This document shows, piece after piece, positions 11,340-23,351 of a stretch of DNA of 64,000 nucleotides; the first letter of the stretch is position 1; each line of letters opens with the position of its first letter. Below the pieces are notes generated by a model. The model was not told the DNA's origin and ran no database searches. It was given only the letters and a program-made list of their open reading frames with translations. Origin of the DNA: Gnetum montanum (taxonomy: Eukaryota > Streptophyta > Gnetopsida > Gnetales > Gnetaceae). The stretch spans positions 213,612 through 277,611 of the forward strand of contig MNCI01023951.1 in NCBI GenBank assembly GCA_015680685.1, read 5' to 3'. A program made the position numbers and the translations under genes.

Positions 11340-11890
11340 CTTTCTTGTGATATTCTGTGACCCAATACAATTCCTTCATAGACAATCAAGTGACTCTTTT
11401 GCCAATTGAACCTAAGGTTTGTCTCAACACATCATTTTAGTACTTGCTCAAAGCAATCCATGGCTTGCTCAAATGTAGCTTCATTTGTGGAAAAGTCATC
11501 CATAAAAAATTTCATACCACTACCAATTTTCTATTGAAAAATGATTACAACTAGGCATTGAAAGGTAGTGGGGGCATTGAACAAACCAAAAGGCATCTTG
11601 CGATATGAAAAAGTACCCTAGGAACTTATAAATGTTCTTTTGGATTAGTCCTCTAGTCTGACCTGGATTTGGTTATATCCAATATAACCATCCAAAAAAT
11701 TGTAGTAGCAATGCCCAGATATTGTGTCTAATACTTTATCAATGAATGGAAATGGAAAGTGGTCCTTGAATGTTGCCATATTCAATAGCCAAAAATCAAT
11801 GTAGATCCACCACTTTCCACATTTCTTTGGCATAATCATGAGTGGACTAACCCACTCACTATTTGTAATGGGATAAATGAATCCCATATT
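11340..11890 (-). pseudogene. A1 reverse transcriptase remnant
   Basis: An 80-residue open stretch (11645-11887) contains IYPITNSEWVSPLMIMPKK, then KDHFPFPFIDKVLD and NFLDGYIGYNQI, matching RT fingers and palm of Athila/Tat-type elements. Further along, with frameshifts, come MPFGLFNAPTTFQ and the catalytic FMDDF near 11491-11506. The catalytic Asp pair survives, but several stops destroy the frame. This is the only recognisable RT in the window. Confidence 0.85.
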
Positions 11891-12639
11891 GAGAAGTTGA
11901 TCGATTTCTTCTTTGATGATCTGATTTGAGGTTCAATCACCTCTTTGGCTTCATGGTGAGAATAGTGTAGATGTGATGCTAGTATCTTAGGATCAATTCT
12001 TGTGAGTTCAGGATATGACCAAGAAAAGGCTACTAACCATTTTTCAACCATATTCAATAGCATCTATTTCTATTCTAGAGTAAGATTTACATTGATTATG
12101 ACTAACTTTCCATTTTTTAGGAACATATATTCCATGCCAACCAATAGAGGTTTTAGTTCAAAGGGCTCTTACTTGAAATTTTCAAAATTTCCAACTCTCC
12201 CTAGTAGGTATCATCATTTTCATCATTAGAGAGTTGGTGATGAACTTGTTCAATTTTGTCCATGCTTACAACATATGCACATGTCAAGCTCTCAGTTGGT
12301 TCCATGAAAAGTGTGTTTCTCTTAGAATTAGCAATCTACATGCTTTATTCCTAGCAATCTACAAATACATCATAGGACTTTCAAGATCTGCTAACTTCCT
12401 AGGAAGTTTTTTAGCATGGATCCAATTAGATATAGTGTGAGTAAATATCATAGTGTGGATATTGGGCAATGTTTGGTTTGAAGGGGACTTGAATAAATTT
12501 GATACAAAGGAAGCCAGAGGAACCAAGTTGTCAACTGCATGTGTATTTGAGGCTTTAGGAAAACTACATGATCAAAAGAAAGGTATTTTCTTTGATCAAG
12601 TATCCAAACCACTTGGTTGATTAATTGGTTGTATATTAA

Positions 12640-14977
12640 TGGCCCTGGTAGCATTGAATTGTTGCAATTAAGCTAGGAGTTCACCTTGCGTAGGTGGAGT
12701 AGATGGTAGATATGTAGATGGAGGAGGAAGATATGTAGGAATAGGAGGGGGATAAGGGTAGGAGGTGGTATCTCATCTTGCATGTGAAGAATGAGTTTGA
12801 TAATAATTAGAAGAGTGGTACTAATATTGGAAAGTAGAAATGTGACTAGAAGAGTCACATGGAGACAAGGATTGTTGAACACAATACCCATATGGATTAA
12901 GTTGTTGGTAAGGGTATTACTTCCTTGGTGGTGTCAATCCCAATGACTATGGTTGCTACCATTGTTAATATTTCTCACACGGTTGTGATGGAGTTCCACT
13001 TGGATAATATTATTGTTTTTGTTGGAACTACCTAGGATTACCTTGAGGATAAGGCAATCTTCTAGATGTTTTCCTCTATGTGAGTCATGGATTTAAAGCA
13101 TACACCCCAAACTCTTGTAAGTATGACACTACGGGACATCCCTTAAGATGTTAATACTGGCAGATTTCACACTCATCATCATCATTTGATTTCCTTCTTG
13201 TAACTTCTTCTATTGCAATAATCTTGCCCATACCTTCTTTGATAAGCATGTTCAATTTCTTTGTGTCTCCTGTGCTCATGATCACTACCTTTTTCTTTGG
13301 ACTCTTCAGCAATTTTGAGGATAGCTTGAAATCTATTATCTATGGAGTTCCATAACTAATCAACCTTGGCCATAATTTCAAATTTATATTTTTGAAGTAA
13401 CAAGGATTTCCTATTTTCCACCTCATCAAGTTTTGATTCTTCCTCACTATCACAAAATCAAACCTCCCTCTTGTGAATGGAAGGATCATGATTATACTCT
13501 TCTACACTTTCTCATTTTCTCAATTCACCTTTTTCTTCAGCTACCTACTCAATCAATCTTTAAATCTAATAGGCACTTAATTTCAATATTCATCCTTAGG
13601 AATAGATGCCAAGGGTTCTCCTTGTTTTAGATCAAACCCCATCTACAATAAGGTGAAGTTGATCTAGTTGGAAATAACTATGGCTAGGAAATCTATGCAT
13701 TAAGGAATAGTATCAGCTAATGGTAGCATCCAAGCATTTGTGTGTTCCTTTTTTCCATCATTGAATCCACCTTTTCAAGTTGGACACTATGGAGTATTCT
13801 TGATATTTGTCATTAAACAATTTAAGCATTTTACTCCATTATCTAATAGATTCCAATTCTAAAGACAAGTACTAGTTTTTTTCTTCTTTAATCAGTGTCC
13901 TTGGAAAAAACTTAAGCATTTTCCATGCATTTTTTATATTTTCCAATGTGCATACATCTTGAAAATCTTGGAGATGGTTCTGTGGATTTGAGTTATATCC
14001 CCCTTTAAACCAAGGAATATTGTTCATGTATAGCCTTTTAATCCAACTATCATTCACATGACTTATTGGAATTCATACTACCTTTGCAATGTTTAGCACA
14101 CTCTAAGTAGCAAGCAAAGGATCATTGAGGCCTTTATTTTGGTGCCTACGATGCCCTCTACTACCCCTTTGTTCATGGTGTCATGTCTCTCTTAAATGCC
14201 TACACCCCTAGTCTTACCTTGCCCAATGCTCTCTTTGATCATTTCGGTCCCTTCAGTCACCTTCATCATGGTCATGTCCCCTAAGATTGTAATCAGAGCT
14301 AGAAGAAGAAGAGGATGATGATGTAGGCAAAGAGAGAGGAGGACTAGCACCATCACAGTGCCTACTAGCACCTCTTTGGTGATCATGAACATGATCACAA
14401 TCTTGTTTTTTTCATAATCCATGCCCTGAATTTCCTCTTTGAATCCTTCTTTATCATTGGATCCATTCTTACCAAAACCAAGATTATAAATCATGAATTG
14501 CAATTTCTAGTTTTGACCTCCTTCACTGAAGTTAAAGAGAGAAATTTCATCGAATGAAAAACTAGCATAGAAGGAATCTCCATCATCTTTTTGATACAAT
14601 AAGAATGGAAAATCATTAAATCCTTTACCCTTTGCAAATTCATAATGTTATTCTAACTAGTAGTCCTTGAGACATTATGCTTTAGTCGAATGATAATCCC
14701 TAGCATCACTATCCTACACCATGTAATGAGCATGAAGTCCTTGGAGACCCCATCATATAAGCATTTGTCGAAGCATTGCAAGAAAAAATTGATTGGGTCG
14801 CAACATAATGTTGTCCTCCATGTTACACCATCGCTACTATTCATCTTGGTGTAAGATGAAGGTGAAATTTGGTACATACTCATCAGGATGAGCATATACC
14901 ACTCAGTATTGTTGAGGCACTAGTGGATATACTCCATCAGAGTTGGGTGGAGAATCGCTCCTATGAGAAGAAGACAT
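12640..14977 (-). pseudogene. A1 gag remnant
   Basis: The frame starts at the ATG at 14977 (MSSSHRSDSPPNSDG), matching the starts of A2 and A3 gag. The capsid-like core is at 13872-14057 (NNIPWFKGGYNSNP, then KNAWKMLKFFPRTL) and corresponds to A3 at about 37980-38160 and A4 at 53700-53850. The C-terminal third is Tyr/Pro/Ser/Gln-rich and low in complexity. Frameshifts break it into many short ORFs. Gag would form the virus-like particle. Confidence 0.7.
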
Positions 14978-15117
14978 TTTATGTTAGAAAAATAAAAATG
15001 TAGTGTGCTTTTAAACACTATTGTAGTAATCTTAAGATATGATATTACTCTAAGGTTTGTTTCAACAATTTGAATAATTTTTACTAGATTCTAAATAGCA
15101 CATGAAACAACCAGAAG

Positions 15118-15136
15118 GTCCTAACAATGATGCTAA
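15118..15136 (-). other. A1 primer-binding site (decayed tRNA-Asp type)
   Basis: Reading off the LTR end on the minus strand gives TTAGCATCATTGTTAGGA. Compared with the plant tRNA-Asp PBS TGGCGCCGTTGCCGGGGA, nearly every mismatch is a G-to-A or C-to-T transition. The A2 site at 35007-35024 decays in the same way. Confidence 0.6.
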
Positions 15137-15968
15137 TGATGAGTGGTGAGGTAGCCCAATGCCCAACCATATGAATCACTAAGGCACTCATGCATGATCT
15201 AATTGAATTCTATGGACCTATAGTTCTCTAGTGCACTAATTCTTTAGGAAGTGAAATGGGTGTTGAGAACATTCATTGTCTTCCCAACTACACTTGTGAA
15301 GCCCAGGGATATGGTTTAAGTGTAATTGAGGCATATGATCTTTATAATTTTTATGTTTTGTAAGTTTAATCACCTACAACAAGAATAGAAGATAGAGGAA
15401 TTTAATATCTAATTATTCTACTACCTAGCTAGCCTAACACAAGTACCCGTTCCCAATTTCCAGACACATCCTAAACACGTATAGCATTGTTGGACTACCA
15501 AACATTAAGCATTTATAGGTTACCAAGTTCTACACATATGCTCAAGGTGGTCATGCTTGTGTTCATTAATAACTAGAAATTAATTACTTAATTAAAGCAC
15601 ATTTAAATAAAGTGCATGAATATTAAATGCATCAAGGAAACTTTTAATCTATTCTCAGTGCTGCAAGGATGATTAGAAGGATTTGTTTTTATTCTTATCA
15701 TACTGCTGTGCTCAAGTACATCAGTGTTTGAACAAAGATCCATACATACTTAGACTCTTGCTACAAGCACTCAAAAAATATTCTAACTCTAGAGAAAACA
15801 AACTGCAAGAGCTTTGCTATCTATGACAAAAAACTATATGAAAATTTTGAGCTAAATCACTATATTTATAGGCTAGCATATACCCAACAATATCATATAT
15901 TCGACATTGCATCTTCGGATCCAATATCAGGTATCTGATATTGGAGCTAGTCAAAACATGATTCATCT
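15137..15968 (-). repeat. A1 5' LTR
   Basis: Partner of the LTR at 6457-7266. It has a minus-strand TATA box at 15861-15870 and a perfect 10-bp hairpin at 15921-15944 (CCAATATCAG, 4-base loop, CTGATATTGG). Its last bases TTCATCT are followed by the TSD ATAGA at 15969-15973. Confidence 0.85.
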
Positions 15969-15973
15969 ATAGA

Positions 15974-16723
15974 TTCACTAGAAATTTACTAAACAAGAAA
16001 ATACTTATTCATAATTCTTAGCCATGAAGAAAAAACTTATACCCTCAATAGCTTTGAAGATTAGAATATCAACATGAATGACTCTTAAAGCACTTCTTAA
16101 TAGTTTCATAACTCTATCATCATTATTCTATTTACTAGTATGATTGAGATGGAATCTTCATTCATGCATTTGAGATATAAATTCTTCTCTTCTTGGTATC
16201 TTTTATTACTTCTCTTTTTTCATCTAAGTATAGATGCAAAGGGCTTTTCTTCTTCAATCTCCTCTTTAGGTCTTCTTAATGTATATTTGAAGTTTTAGTA
16301 TTTGCTAGTTAATATCTTATGAAATCCTTCTTGCATGGGGGCTATTAAATATTTAAAATAATCCTTAAGGTTATTAATCTCTTAATTAGTCTTCTTCTTA
16401 AGAGCCATTCCTTCCGTAAGTCTAAAGGTAGAATCTTAAAATACCAAAGATGATATCCATAATAATATACTCTTTATGTAACAAAAAAGACATAATTCTT
16501 AAATATAAAGGATAAATATAAATTAATTTCACTTCAAAAACTAGCCTTTCAAATAAATTGATGCTCAAATATCATAAAAGTAACTTTATATCAGAAAGAT
16601 CAAACGATTTCTTACTAATCTTTGGTAATTCATACCCTAAGTATGCATAAAGCATACTAGCGTTTTTAAAATTCTTTTAAATCTTAACAAAGATCAACAC
16701 TTCTAGGTGTGAATGCCTTCAAA
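15974..16723 (-). pseudogene. Element F leader and gag N-terminal region
   Basis: Once A1 is removed this joins 6456 and completes the F 5' internal region. Minus-strand sequence near 16180-16280 encodes a Lys/Glu/Arg-rich stretch (RRPKEEIEEEKPF) with frameshifts. No intact frame remains. Confidence 0.5.
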
Positions 16724-16740
16724 CCAATGTTCTAATACTA
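16724..16740 (-). other. Element F primer-binding site (initiator-Met type)
   Basis: The minus strand reads TAGTATTAGAACATTGG, close to the common plant PBS TGGTATCAGAGC. It lies a few bases from the LTR end (GTCTACA). Confidence 0.6.
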
Positions 16741-16746
16741 ATCTAA

Positions 16747-17547
16747 TGTAGACTTGCCTCACTAGGCCCTAGATTAACATATTTTCATAATTTTTCAAGC
16801 CAATTTAGCTTAGAAAATAAGAACACATAAATAGAAATATCCTTTCTTTATTACTCTATCTCAAATGAGAATTACATCAACAATGTGGAGGAAATCTCAA
16901 CTCTAAATGTCACACATATCCTCTCTTAATCCATTAAATTTGCTCACACTTAGAGTTTACAATTTCAAGATAAGATAGCACTCATAAGAGATTCTTCACC
17001 TTTCTTAGGCTACTTTCTCCCTTAAATGCTCTCAATATCATCTCTCAATTCTTTCATGGATGCTAATATCCTTTCCTCAAACTCTCTCAACATTACTTCA
17101 AATACTTGGCTTCCTTTTATAGTTACTAGAATGAACCTTTTTCTTTCCCAATCTTTGGTCTTCCATTTCAAAAATTACAACATTTTTGCAAAATTACTTT
17201 TGAGAAGACTATGAATGCCTAGGAGTTGCAGTTATCTCATAGTAGCCATCCCACTACAAGATTATGACTTGCATAATGTTGCATTTGTAAAATCTTTTGA
17301 TTTTTCTTCTTTGTTTCTTTGTTGATTATAGTCTATTACAACCTACAACCTCATGCTACAACCTCGCTACAGCTCACAAAGATTTAGGACTTGCTACTCA
17401 ACATCATAAACTTGAAATTCTTCCCTTTTCCTCAAACTAGGATTGAATATAGCTCACAATAACTCATAACTTCAAACTATAACTAATTATGATTTGTAGT
17501 CTCATCTCAATTACTTTTTCCAAGATAAAAACACATCCAAATAAATC
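16747..17547 (-). repeat. Element F 5' LTR (truncated by A2)
   Basis: The plus strand starts TGTAGACTTGCC (LTR end in sense). The match to 4092-4460 runs from about 17177 until A2 cuts in at 17548. By comparison with the left copy roughly 330 bases are missing and should lie beyond A2. Confidence 0.7.
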
Positions 17548-18489
17548 TTATGAGCAATAGTTATCCCCTACATCCAACCATAAAAATCATAAGTGCTCAT
17601 AGGCAATCTAATCGAATTTTGTGGACAGAATTAGTATGGTATCTAGATTGTTAAGTATTGATCATAGGTTGATATCTTCTCACTTGGACTAGTGATAAAT
17701 TTATCACGTATGGTTTAGTGCAAAGTGAGAAATATAATTATTGATATTATGTAGACCTTAAACTAACTAAATAATAATACATAAATTAATTATTTAATCT
17801 ATTTAATAATAAAATAAAATCCTAAACTATCCTAAGGTTATGAATGTATGTCATAGCTTGCTGTACACGTCTTGAACTCACGTACCCACTATTGGGATTA
17901 TCAGGTATTATGCTATTGGGAAAACTAAGTAATAATGCTACTGAGATTACTAAGAAAATACATGTTTATGCTTGAAATTGGTCATGCTTATTCTATTAAT
18001 TGATTAACATGCATGGAAATGTAAATACTAACTAAGTAAAGAGAAAGTAAATTGCATTAAAAGTAAATCTACTCTAAGTTAGAGTGTTGTAATGAATAAT
18101 AATTAATCTTGATCTTATTTTCATTCATGGAATGTGTCCAAGTACAATGCCACTTGAATAAGATACCATACAATTGATTTAAATCCACATTGTAGGAACT
18201 TACTAATTATTTGCTAAGATTATAGGAGAAAAATACAAGAGTCCAGCTACACTACTAACCAAATGGTGCTAAATACACAATAGGTGATTGTATATTTATA
18301 TAATTTAGGTGACATAGCATCGATGCACATGTGACAATGCATCTAAGATGTGTTGATAGGGATGCATCAATGCATCCTCATTGATGCATATGTGCCACTG
18401 CATCTAAGATATGTTGATGAGGATGTGTCAACAAGGCTCCATTGATGGGGATGTATCAATGAAGTTACCTAACATATGTTGTTTCATCA
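17548..18489 (-). repeat. A2 3' LTR
   Basis: It runs from a decayed start (TTATGAGCA versus the family TGATGAGCA) to TTTCATCA. Sections at 17700-17900 match the right LTR at 35160-35350 closely. The U3 part at 18300-18470 holds repeated palindromic GATGCATC units. The left flank AAATC (17543-17547) is the expected TSD. Confidence 0.75.
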
Positions 18490-18524
18490 TACTTTGATGA
18501 CTAACTAAAAACTCATCCTCAAGT

Positions 18525-18547
18525 TATATATATATATATATATATAT
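18525..18547. repeat. (TA)n microsatellite next to the A2 LTR
   Basis: About 11-12 TA units lie a few tens of bases inside the LTR, in the position of the polypurine-tract region. Confidence 0.9.
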
Positions 18548-18548
18548 C

Positions 18549-19104
18549 AATAAATGAAGTTCCATTACAAAACTTGTTGGATGATCAACACTAGATTAAC
18601 TACCATTACAAAATTAGAGTGCTACATTACAAAATTTTATTTGAGTGGATGTATTATAAAATGACAAAAAGACTAGACAAACATCAAAGTTTATAAAATT
18701 GTATGAGTCTTCAAAAATTTGTTGATGATGAATCTTCATGTTGTTCCTAGTGGGGGCATTTTTTCCTAACTTGGTTATTATGTTGGTGCTTCTCTTTTTG
18801 CAAAACATTTTGAAGTATGGACTAAATTTACTTCTCATCAACCCATAAATTTCTAGCCACCAAATATGTGATGTTCAAGCTTTAATTCTTGTTTATGCTA
18901 CTTGTCCATGAGCATGTCCTCCTCTTGGTCTCTTATCCTTTCTTTGCAAAAGACCTTCAACATTAGACATTCATTTTACCATTACCTACACTCACCAAAG
19001 GATCAATGTTAGTACTGGTAATTTTTTTCTTTAATAATTAATCCTTTTTAGATGCATTGTTAGCTCAAATTGAAAAAACTTTAGCATTTAGGCTCAAGGT
19101 AATT
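18549..19104 (-). other. A2 3' non-coding region next to the LTR
   Basis: AT-rich sequence. A minus-strand open stretch at 18614-18841 might continue the ORF at 19105 after a frameshift. I see no domain. Confidence 0.4.
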
Positions 19105-19485
19105 TCATAATAATGTTTCCCAATGTTCTAAGGTAACTAAAATCATTAAGTGGTTTAATTTATTTTTCTTATTCTTACTATTAGTTACCATAATGTTCAA
19201 AAATTGGGTGTTAGAAAGAATCTCAAAAATTACATCCTTAGCCCCCACAATGAATGAGATTAACTCTAAAAGATCAGAAGTTTTCAAACAACTAAAACCA
19301 AAGATTTGGCTCATAATATGACCAAAAAATATTGAATTTTGAGGATATTTCAATATAAAAGTAATGAAAATTAATTGAAATTGATAAGAAGTAGTCCCAA
19401 AATCATGCATAAAGTTTAGGAAGTTTACCATGATGTCCTTGAAGATGTGTTGTTTTGGTTCAAAGCCATGATCAACAAAAGTCAT
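19105..19485 (-). CDS. Conserved-looking accessory ORF in the A2 3' region (unknown function)
   Basis: A 126-codon ORF on the sense strand of A2, starting MTFVDHGFEPKQH. The frame stays open about 14 codons further upstream, giving RSLHWEGPTC before the Met. It is rich in Phe, Leu and Ile and has a hydrophobic segment around residues 37-60. It lies where Athila/Tat elements may carry a third, sometimes env-like ORF between pol and the 3' LTR. The A1 counterpart near 7700-7980 keeps only weak traces. I recognise no family, and no signal peptide or clear membrane anchor is visible, so env-like is speculation. It is unusually open compared with the wrecked gag next to it. Confidence 0.4.
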   Translation of the reverse strand: MTFVDHGFEPKQHIFKDIMVNFLNFMHDFGTTSYQFQLIFITFILKYPQNSIFFGHIMSQIFGFSCLKTSDLLELISFIVGAKDVIFEILSNTQFLNIMVTNSKNKKNKLNHLMILVTLEHWETLL

Positions 19486-20119
19486 GCAAGTGGGCCCTTC
19501 CCAATGCAGGCTCCTACCATAATTCCCTTACTTAACCACCTCTATAGATATCCTTTGGAATCTTAAAATTTAAATTTAGATCATGCCCTTGTTTCAAACA
19601 ACATGTAACTGCCTTAGTTAGGATTCTACACTATACTATACAAAACCATTATTCTCATAATAACATGCAAAAGTGAGGTCAATAATGAGATGAGAATGGA
19701 TTGTAGAGATTGGGATGTAAGGTACTTAACCATGTCTGTAATGTATTCTTGTATCAATTATGATTAAAATGACCATCATACTTATATGTCCAAGTTTTAG
19801 ACCAAGTCCATACCATTAACAATGGTCTTGTATTGATGTGTCACTTCTTGCTTACCATCATGAGTTCACAACAACCACAAAGAATGAACATCACTTTAAA
19901 AAGAGAATAAGGAAAGAATGGCCTTAGTTAGAGAGGTTCTTTTAGGCATGGGTAACATATCTTTCTAGCCTCATAACTTCTTCTTGTAGCCCATTATTGT
20001 ATCTAAGGTATGTGCTTTGAATTCTTATGTTTTTTTTATTGTCATTAATTTTTTTAAATCACTAGAACCACACCATGCCAAGACATGATTTCTATTTATT
20101 TTTTTATGATTATAAATGA

Positions 20120-20735
20120 TGGTACATCCATGTAGAAGTCATAAATCACAAGAAAGAAGTCAAGAAGAGTACCCACAAATCCCTTTAAGGTCACATCCTT
20201 TGCCATTCCCACTTGGTCTTTTCCTATTTCTTCAAGGCACAATGATCAATAGTTAATTTTATTTTTTTGTGAGAAGAACCATATCATTTTCATGATAATG
20301 ATCTTTTATTTTAAGAGACTGGATGGATGGATGATGTAGTCTCACTGCATTACACAATTATTTACCGAGTCATCTTGATAACATAGGATAGAGATTGAAC
20401 ACATAGCATTGAATTTTTCATCATGATTGGTACATCCATGGAGGAGTCATAAATCACAAGAAAGAAGTCAAGAAGAGCACCCAAAAATCCCTTTAAGGTC
20501 CACCCCTTTGTCATTCCCACTTGGTCTTTCCCTCTTTCTTCAAGGAATAATTATCAATAGTTAATTTTAATTTTGTGTGAGAAGAACCATATCATTTTCA
20601 TGATAAATATCTTTTATTTTAAGAGACTAGATGGATAGATGATGTGGTCTCATTGCATTACATAATTATTTACCTAGTCATCTTGATAACATAGGATAGA
20701 GATTGAACACATAGCATTGACTTCTGCATCATGAT
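20120..20735. repeat. 308-bp tandem duplication in the A2 3' region
   Basis: Two adjacent copies start TGGTACATCC at 20120 and 20428 and share their order throughout (ATAAATCACAAGAAAGAAG, later CATTTTCATGATAA). A1 and A3 carry a single version, so the duplication arose in A2 or its direct lineage. Confidence 0.85.
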
Positions 20736-21339
20736 TGGTAATATCATTATTAACAAAAACATAATAGACATCTATAAAAAATAAAGGAAATGAGTCAATG
20801 GAAGAGAAAATTATGAAGAAAAGAAGAAGAATAAGAAATGGAAAACATATTAAAAATAGGAAACTTTTGAAGAAATATTTCAATGATAAAAAGTTAAAAA
20901 AGAGAGAGTAAAAATACACTTATTAGTTCTTGATTCAAGATGTAACATCTCTTCCATGACTAAACTCATGAACAAGCATTTGAAAAATGGACCACACATT
21001 CCCTTGATTATACACCATAAGTTTTCCATTTATCATTATTTGTGATTTGAGTTTTCACTGCTTAGAATATTTAACATTGATAATAATCAAGTTTCTATCA
21101 TTTGAAGACATGTGTTTAGTTGGAGTAGAAGGTATTATCTTGTTAGATGGTCCATATATGTTTCTTTTTAATTTTCTTTTTTGGTTCTTGGGTCTCCATA
21201 TTTAACAATTTTCTTTGATGTATAGTCAAAGTGTAAGATGTCCTTTTCTAAGTTCTCTATTTGGTTAATTTTCTTAAAACTAGAATTAATAAGTGGATTG
21301 GTTATTTCCATACATATTTTGAATAGTTTAGTATTCCCA

Positions 21340-23346
21340 GTTTCTAGTCACTAGCTAGCTTATGATTTAATGGCTATTGTGTAGACTTGGGTTTGCATAC
21401 ATACTTGTTCCTTAAGTTTGTTGTGGGTTGGTATAGGGTTCATCTTCTCACATTGAACATTTTTCCCACAACTACATCTTTATCATTATTAGTAATGCAT
21501 GGAATTTTTTCTCTCCCCACAATGATAGGTTCATCATTTATCTCTTATGTTGTAGTGGTCGTGGTTGTTGGATTTTTCATAAGATTAGGAGACATTGTTT
21601 TTGTGAGGAAAGGGGTTGCATCAGATTTTCCTTGTGCTAGTTCTGATGATCTAGTAGGTCTACTAGTTTTATTCAAATGTATGAGAATTATCCTAAAGAA
21701 AGGACATTTTCAATATTTTTGCTAAGCTCTACTAACATTATCATTCACTTATAAGTTCATAACACAAGTTGCATTCTTCTATTGAGGTTTTGGTGCCAAT
21801 CCTTCCTACATTATTAGTGGTGACATATGTTGAAGGGAAGTATGAGAGTATTAAGGATGTGACAAAGGATAAGAGGCATGAAATGGTAATCCCACAAGAG
21901 ATGTTGTTGGTTGATAATATTCAAGAGAGTAGTAGTAGTATTTATTTCAGGCATGGAAAGTAGAATCATTTAGAGAAACAAGTTGTTGAACATAGTATTC
22001 ATAAGGGTCCATTTGATGATAGGGATATTGTTGGTTTATTAATGACATTCTCCATGATTGTGAGTTTTATGACTATGGTTGATAGTAGTCTTGAGTTTGA
22101 TAAGAAGTCTCACTAGGATAGTACTATTGGTTTTAGGACTGTATATAATCATTTTGTGGGTAAGGTAGTCTCCCAAGCATTTGCTTTTCTATGAATGTAA
22201 AATTTAAAGAAAAATTCCTAGATTCTTTTAGATGTAACATAAGTGGGTAATATCCATTTGGATGTTCATATTGGTAGATATCCCATCCATCCTCTTCCTC
22301 TATATCTAAATCTACAATCTCTTTCACTATAGTTATTTTCTCTTATTTTTTATAAGTATCCTTACTTGTTTCCTTGTTCTTTTTTCTCTCCTTTTTTTTC
22401 TCATTTGATCTTATTTTCCTTACCTTATCCTCTATTATTTTCAATTTGGTTGTACCTTTTTCATTCATCAACTCTCACATCTTATCTACCCATGCTTTAA
22501 TCTTAGTAATAGACTTTTTTATTAGTAATATTTTGTTTGAAATCAACTTATCAAGAGCTACTTATTTTTTGTAATCATAAATATGAACCTTCTCTTTATT
22601 AGGAGTTGGATCCCAATTCTATTTTTCTACACTCCCACTTTTACATAGCTCTCCTTCTTCTCTTGTAACATGTTCAATTAGCCTTTTGCATTTGATGGAC
22701 TCTTAATTCTGATAACCTTCCTTGAGCATAGATTCAAGGGTCTCCATTACTTTGGTACAAAGCCCATCTATGATGTGACAAAGTTTCTTTTTTTAAGAAA
22801 ACCCATGGCTTGGACATCTATGCAGTAGAGAATAGTATCTCTCCAAGGATACATCCAAGGATTCATGGTTTTCTTGCTTCTACCCTTGGATCATTTTTAT
22901 GTTAGACACTTCTGAATAAGTTTGGTATTTTTCATTGAAGATCTCAAGAATTATGAACCATAAATGGATTGAATCTAATTCCAATGATCCATACCAACTT
23001 TTAGGTTCTTCTATTAGTAGTATCTTAGAAAAGAGCTTAATATTTTACCACCTACTTTCAATGTTTTGTAAGATTCAGGCATCATGGAAGACTTGTAACT
23101 TATTTTGGAGATTAGAATTATAGCCTTCCTAAAACTTAATAATGTTATTCATATCAAGTTGTTTGATGTCTATGAGGTATTCAAACTACCTCCCTAACTT
23201 GTAACATGTTCCTAGTACCCAAAAAGGGTTCATCATCATCATACATATCATGGTAATAATCTCTATTTTAGTTTGCCTAATAGTGATGATCTTTTCTATG
23301 CTCATTTTAATATCTTTCATCTTGTTTTTGATCTCTATTTCTATCT
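21340..23346 (-). pseudogene. A2 gag, middle and C-terminal part
   Basis: Minus-strand translation at 22133-22327 (YQYEHPNGYYPLMLHLKESR) matches A3 at about 38780-38880 (YDHPKGYFLVMLHLHELG). The region 21380-21720 matches A3 39370-39720. The frame is broken by stops. B1 interrupts gag at 23351/34516. Confidence 0.65.
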
Positions 23347-23351
23347 TCATA
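23347..23351. repeat. B1 target-site duplication, left copy
   Basis: TCATA here recurs at 34516-34520. Removing B1 and one copy restores A2 gag sequence that reads on like A3. Confidence 0.7.

Larger units (their letters stand above)
6457..15968 (-). mobile_element. Element A1: complete but decayed Athila/Tat-like Ty3/gypsy retrotransposon
   Basis: Two related LTRs (6457-7266 and 15137-15968), both opening TGATGAG on the plus strand, enclose about 7.9 kb. In minus-strand order this holds a PBS, gag (14977 to about 12640), RT, RNase H, integrase and a long 3' non-coding region. The order RT-RH-IN is that of Ty3/gypsy. The tRNA-Asp-type PBS and the RT sequence (KDHFPFPFIDKVLD, YNFLDGYIGYNQI) place it in the non-chromovirus Athila/Tat group. 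Stops, frameshifts and visible divergence between the LTRs show it is old and dead. Confidence 0.85.
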
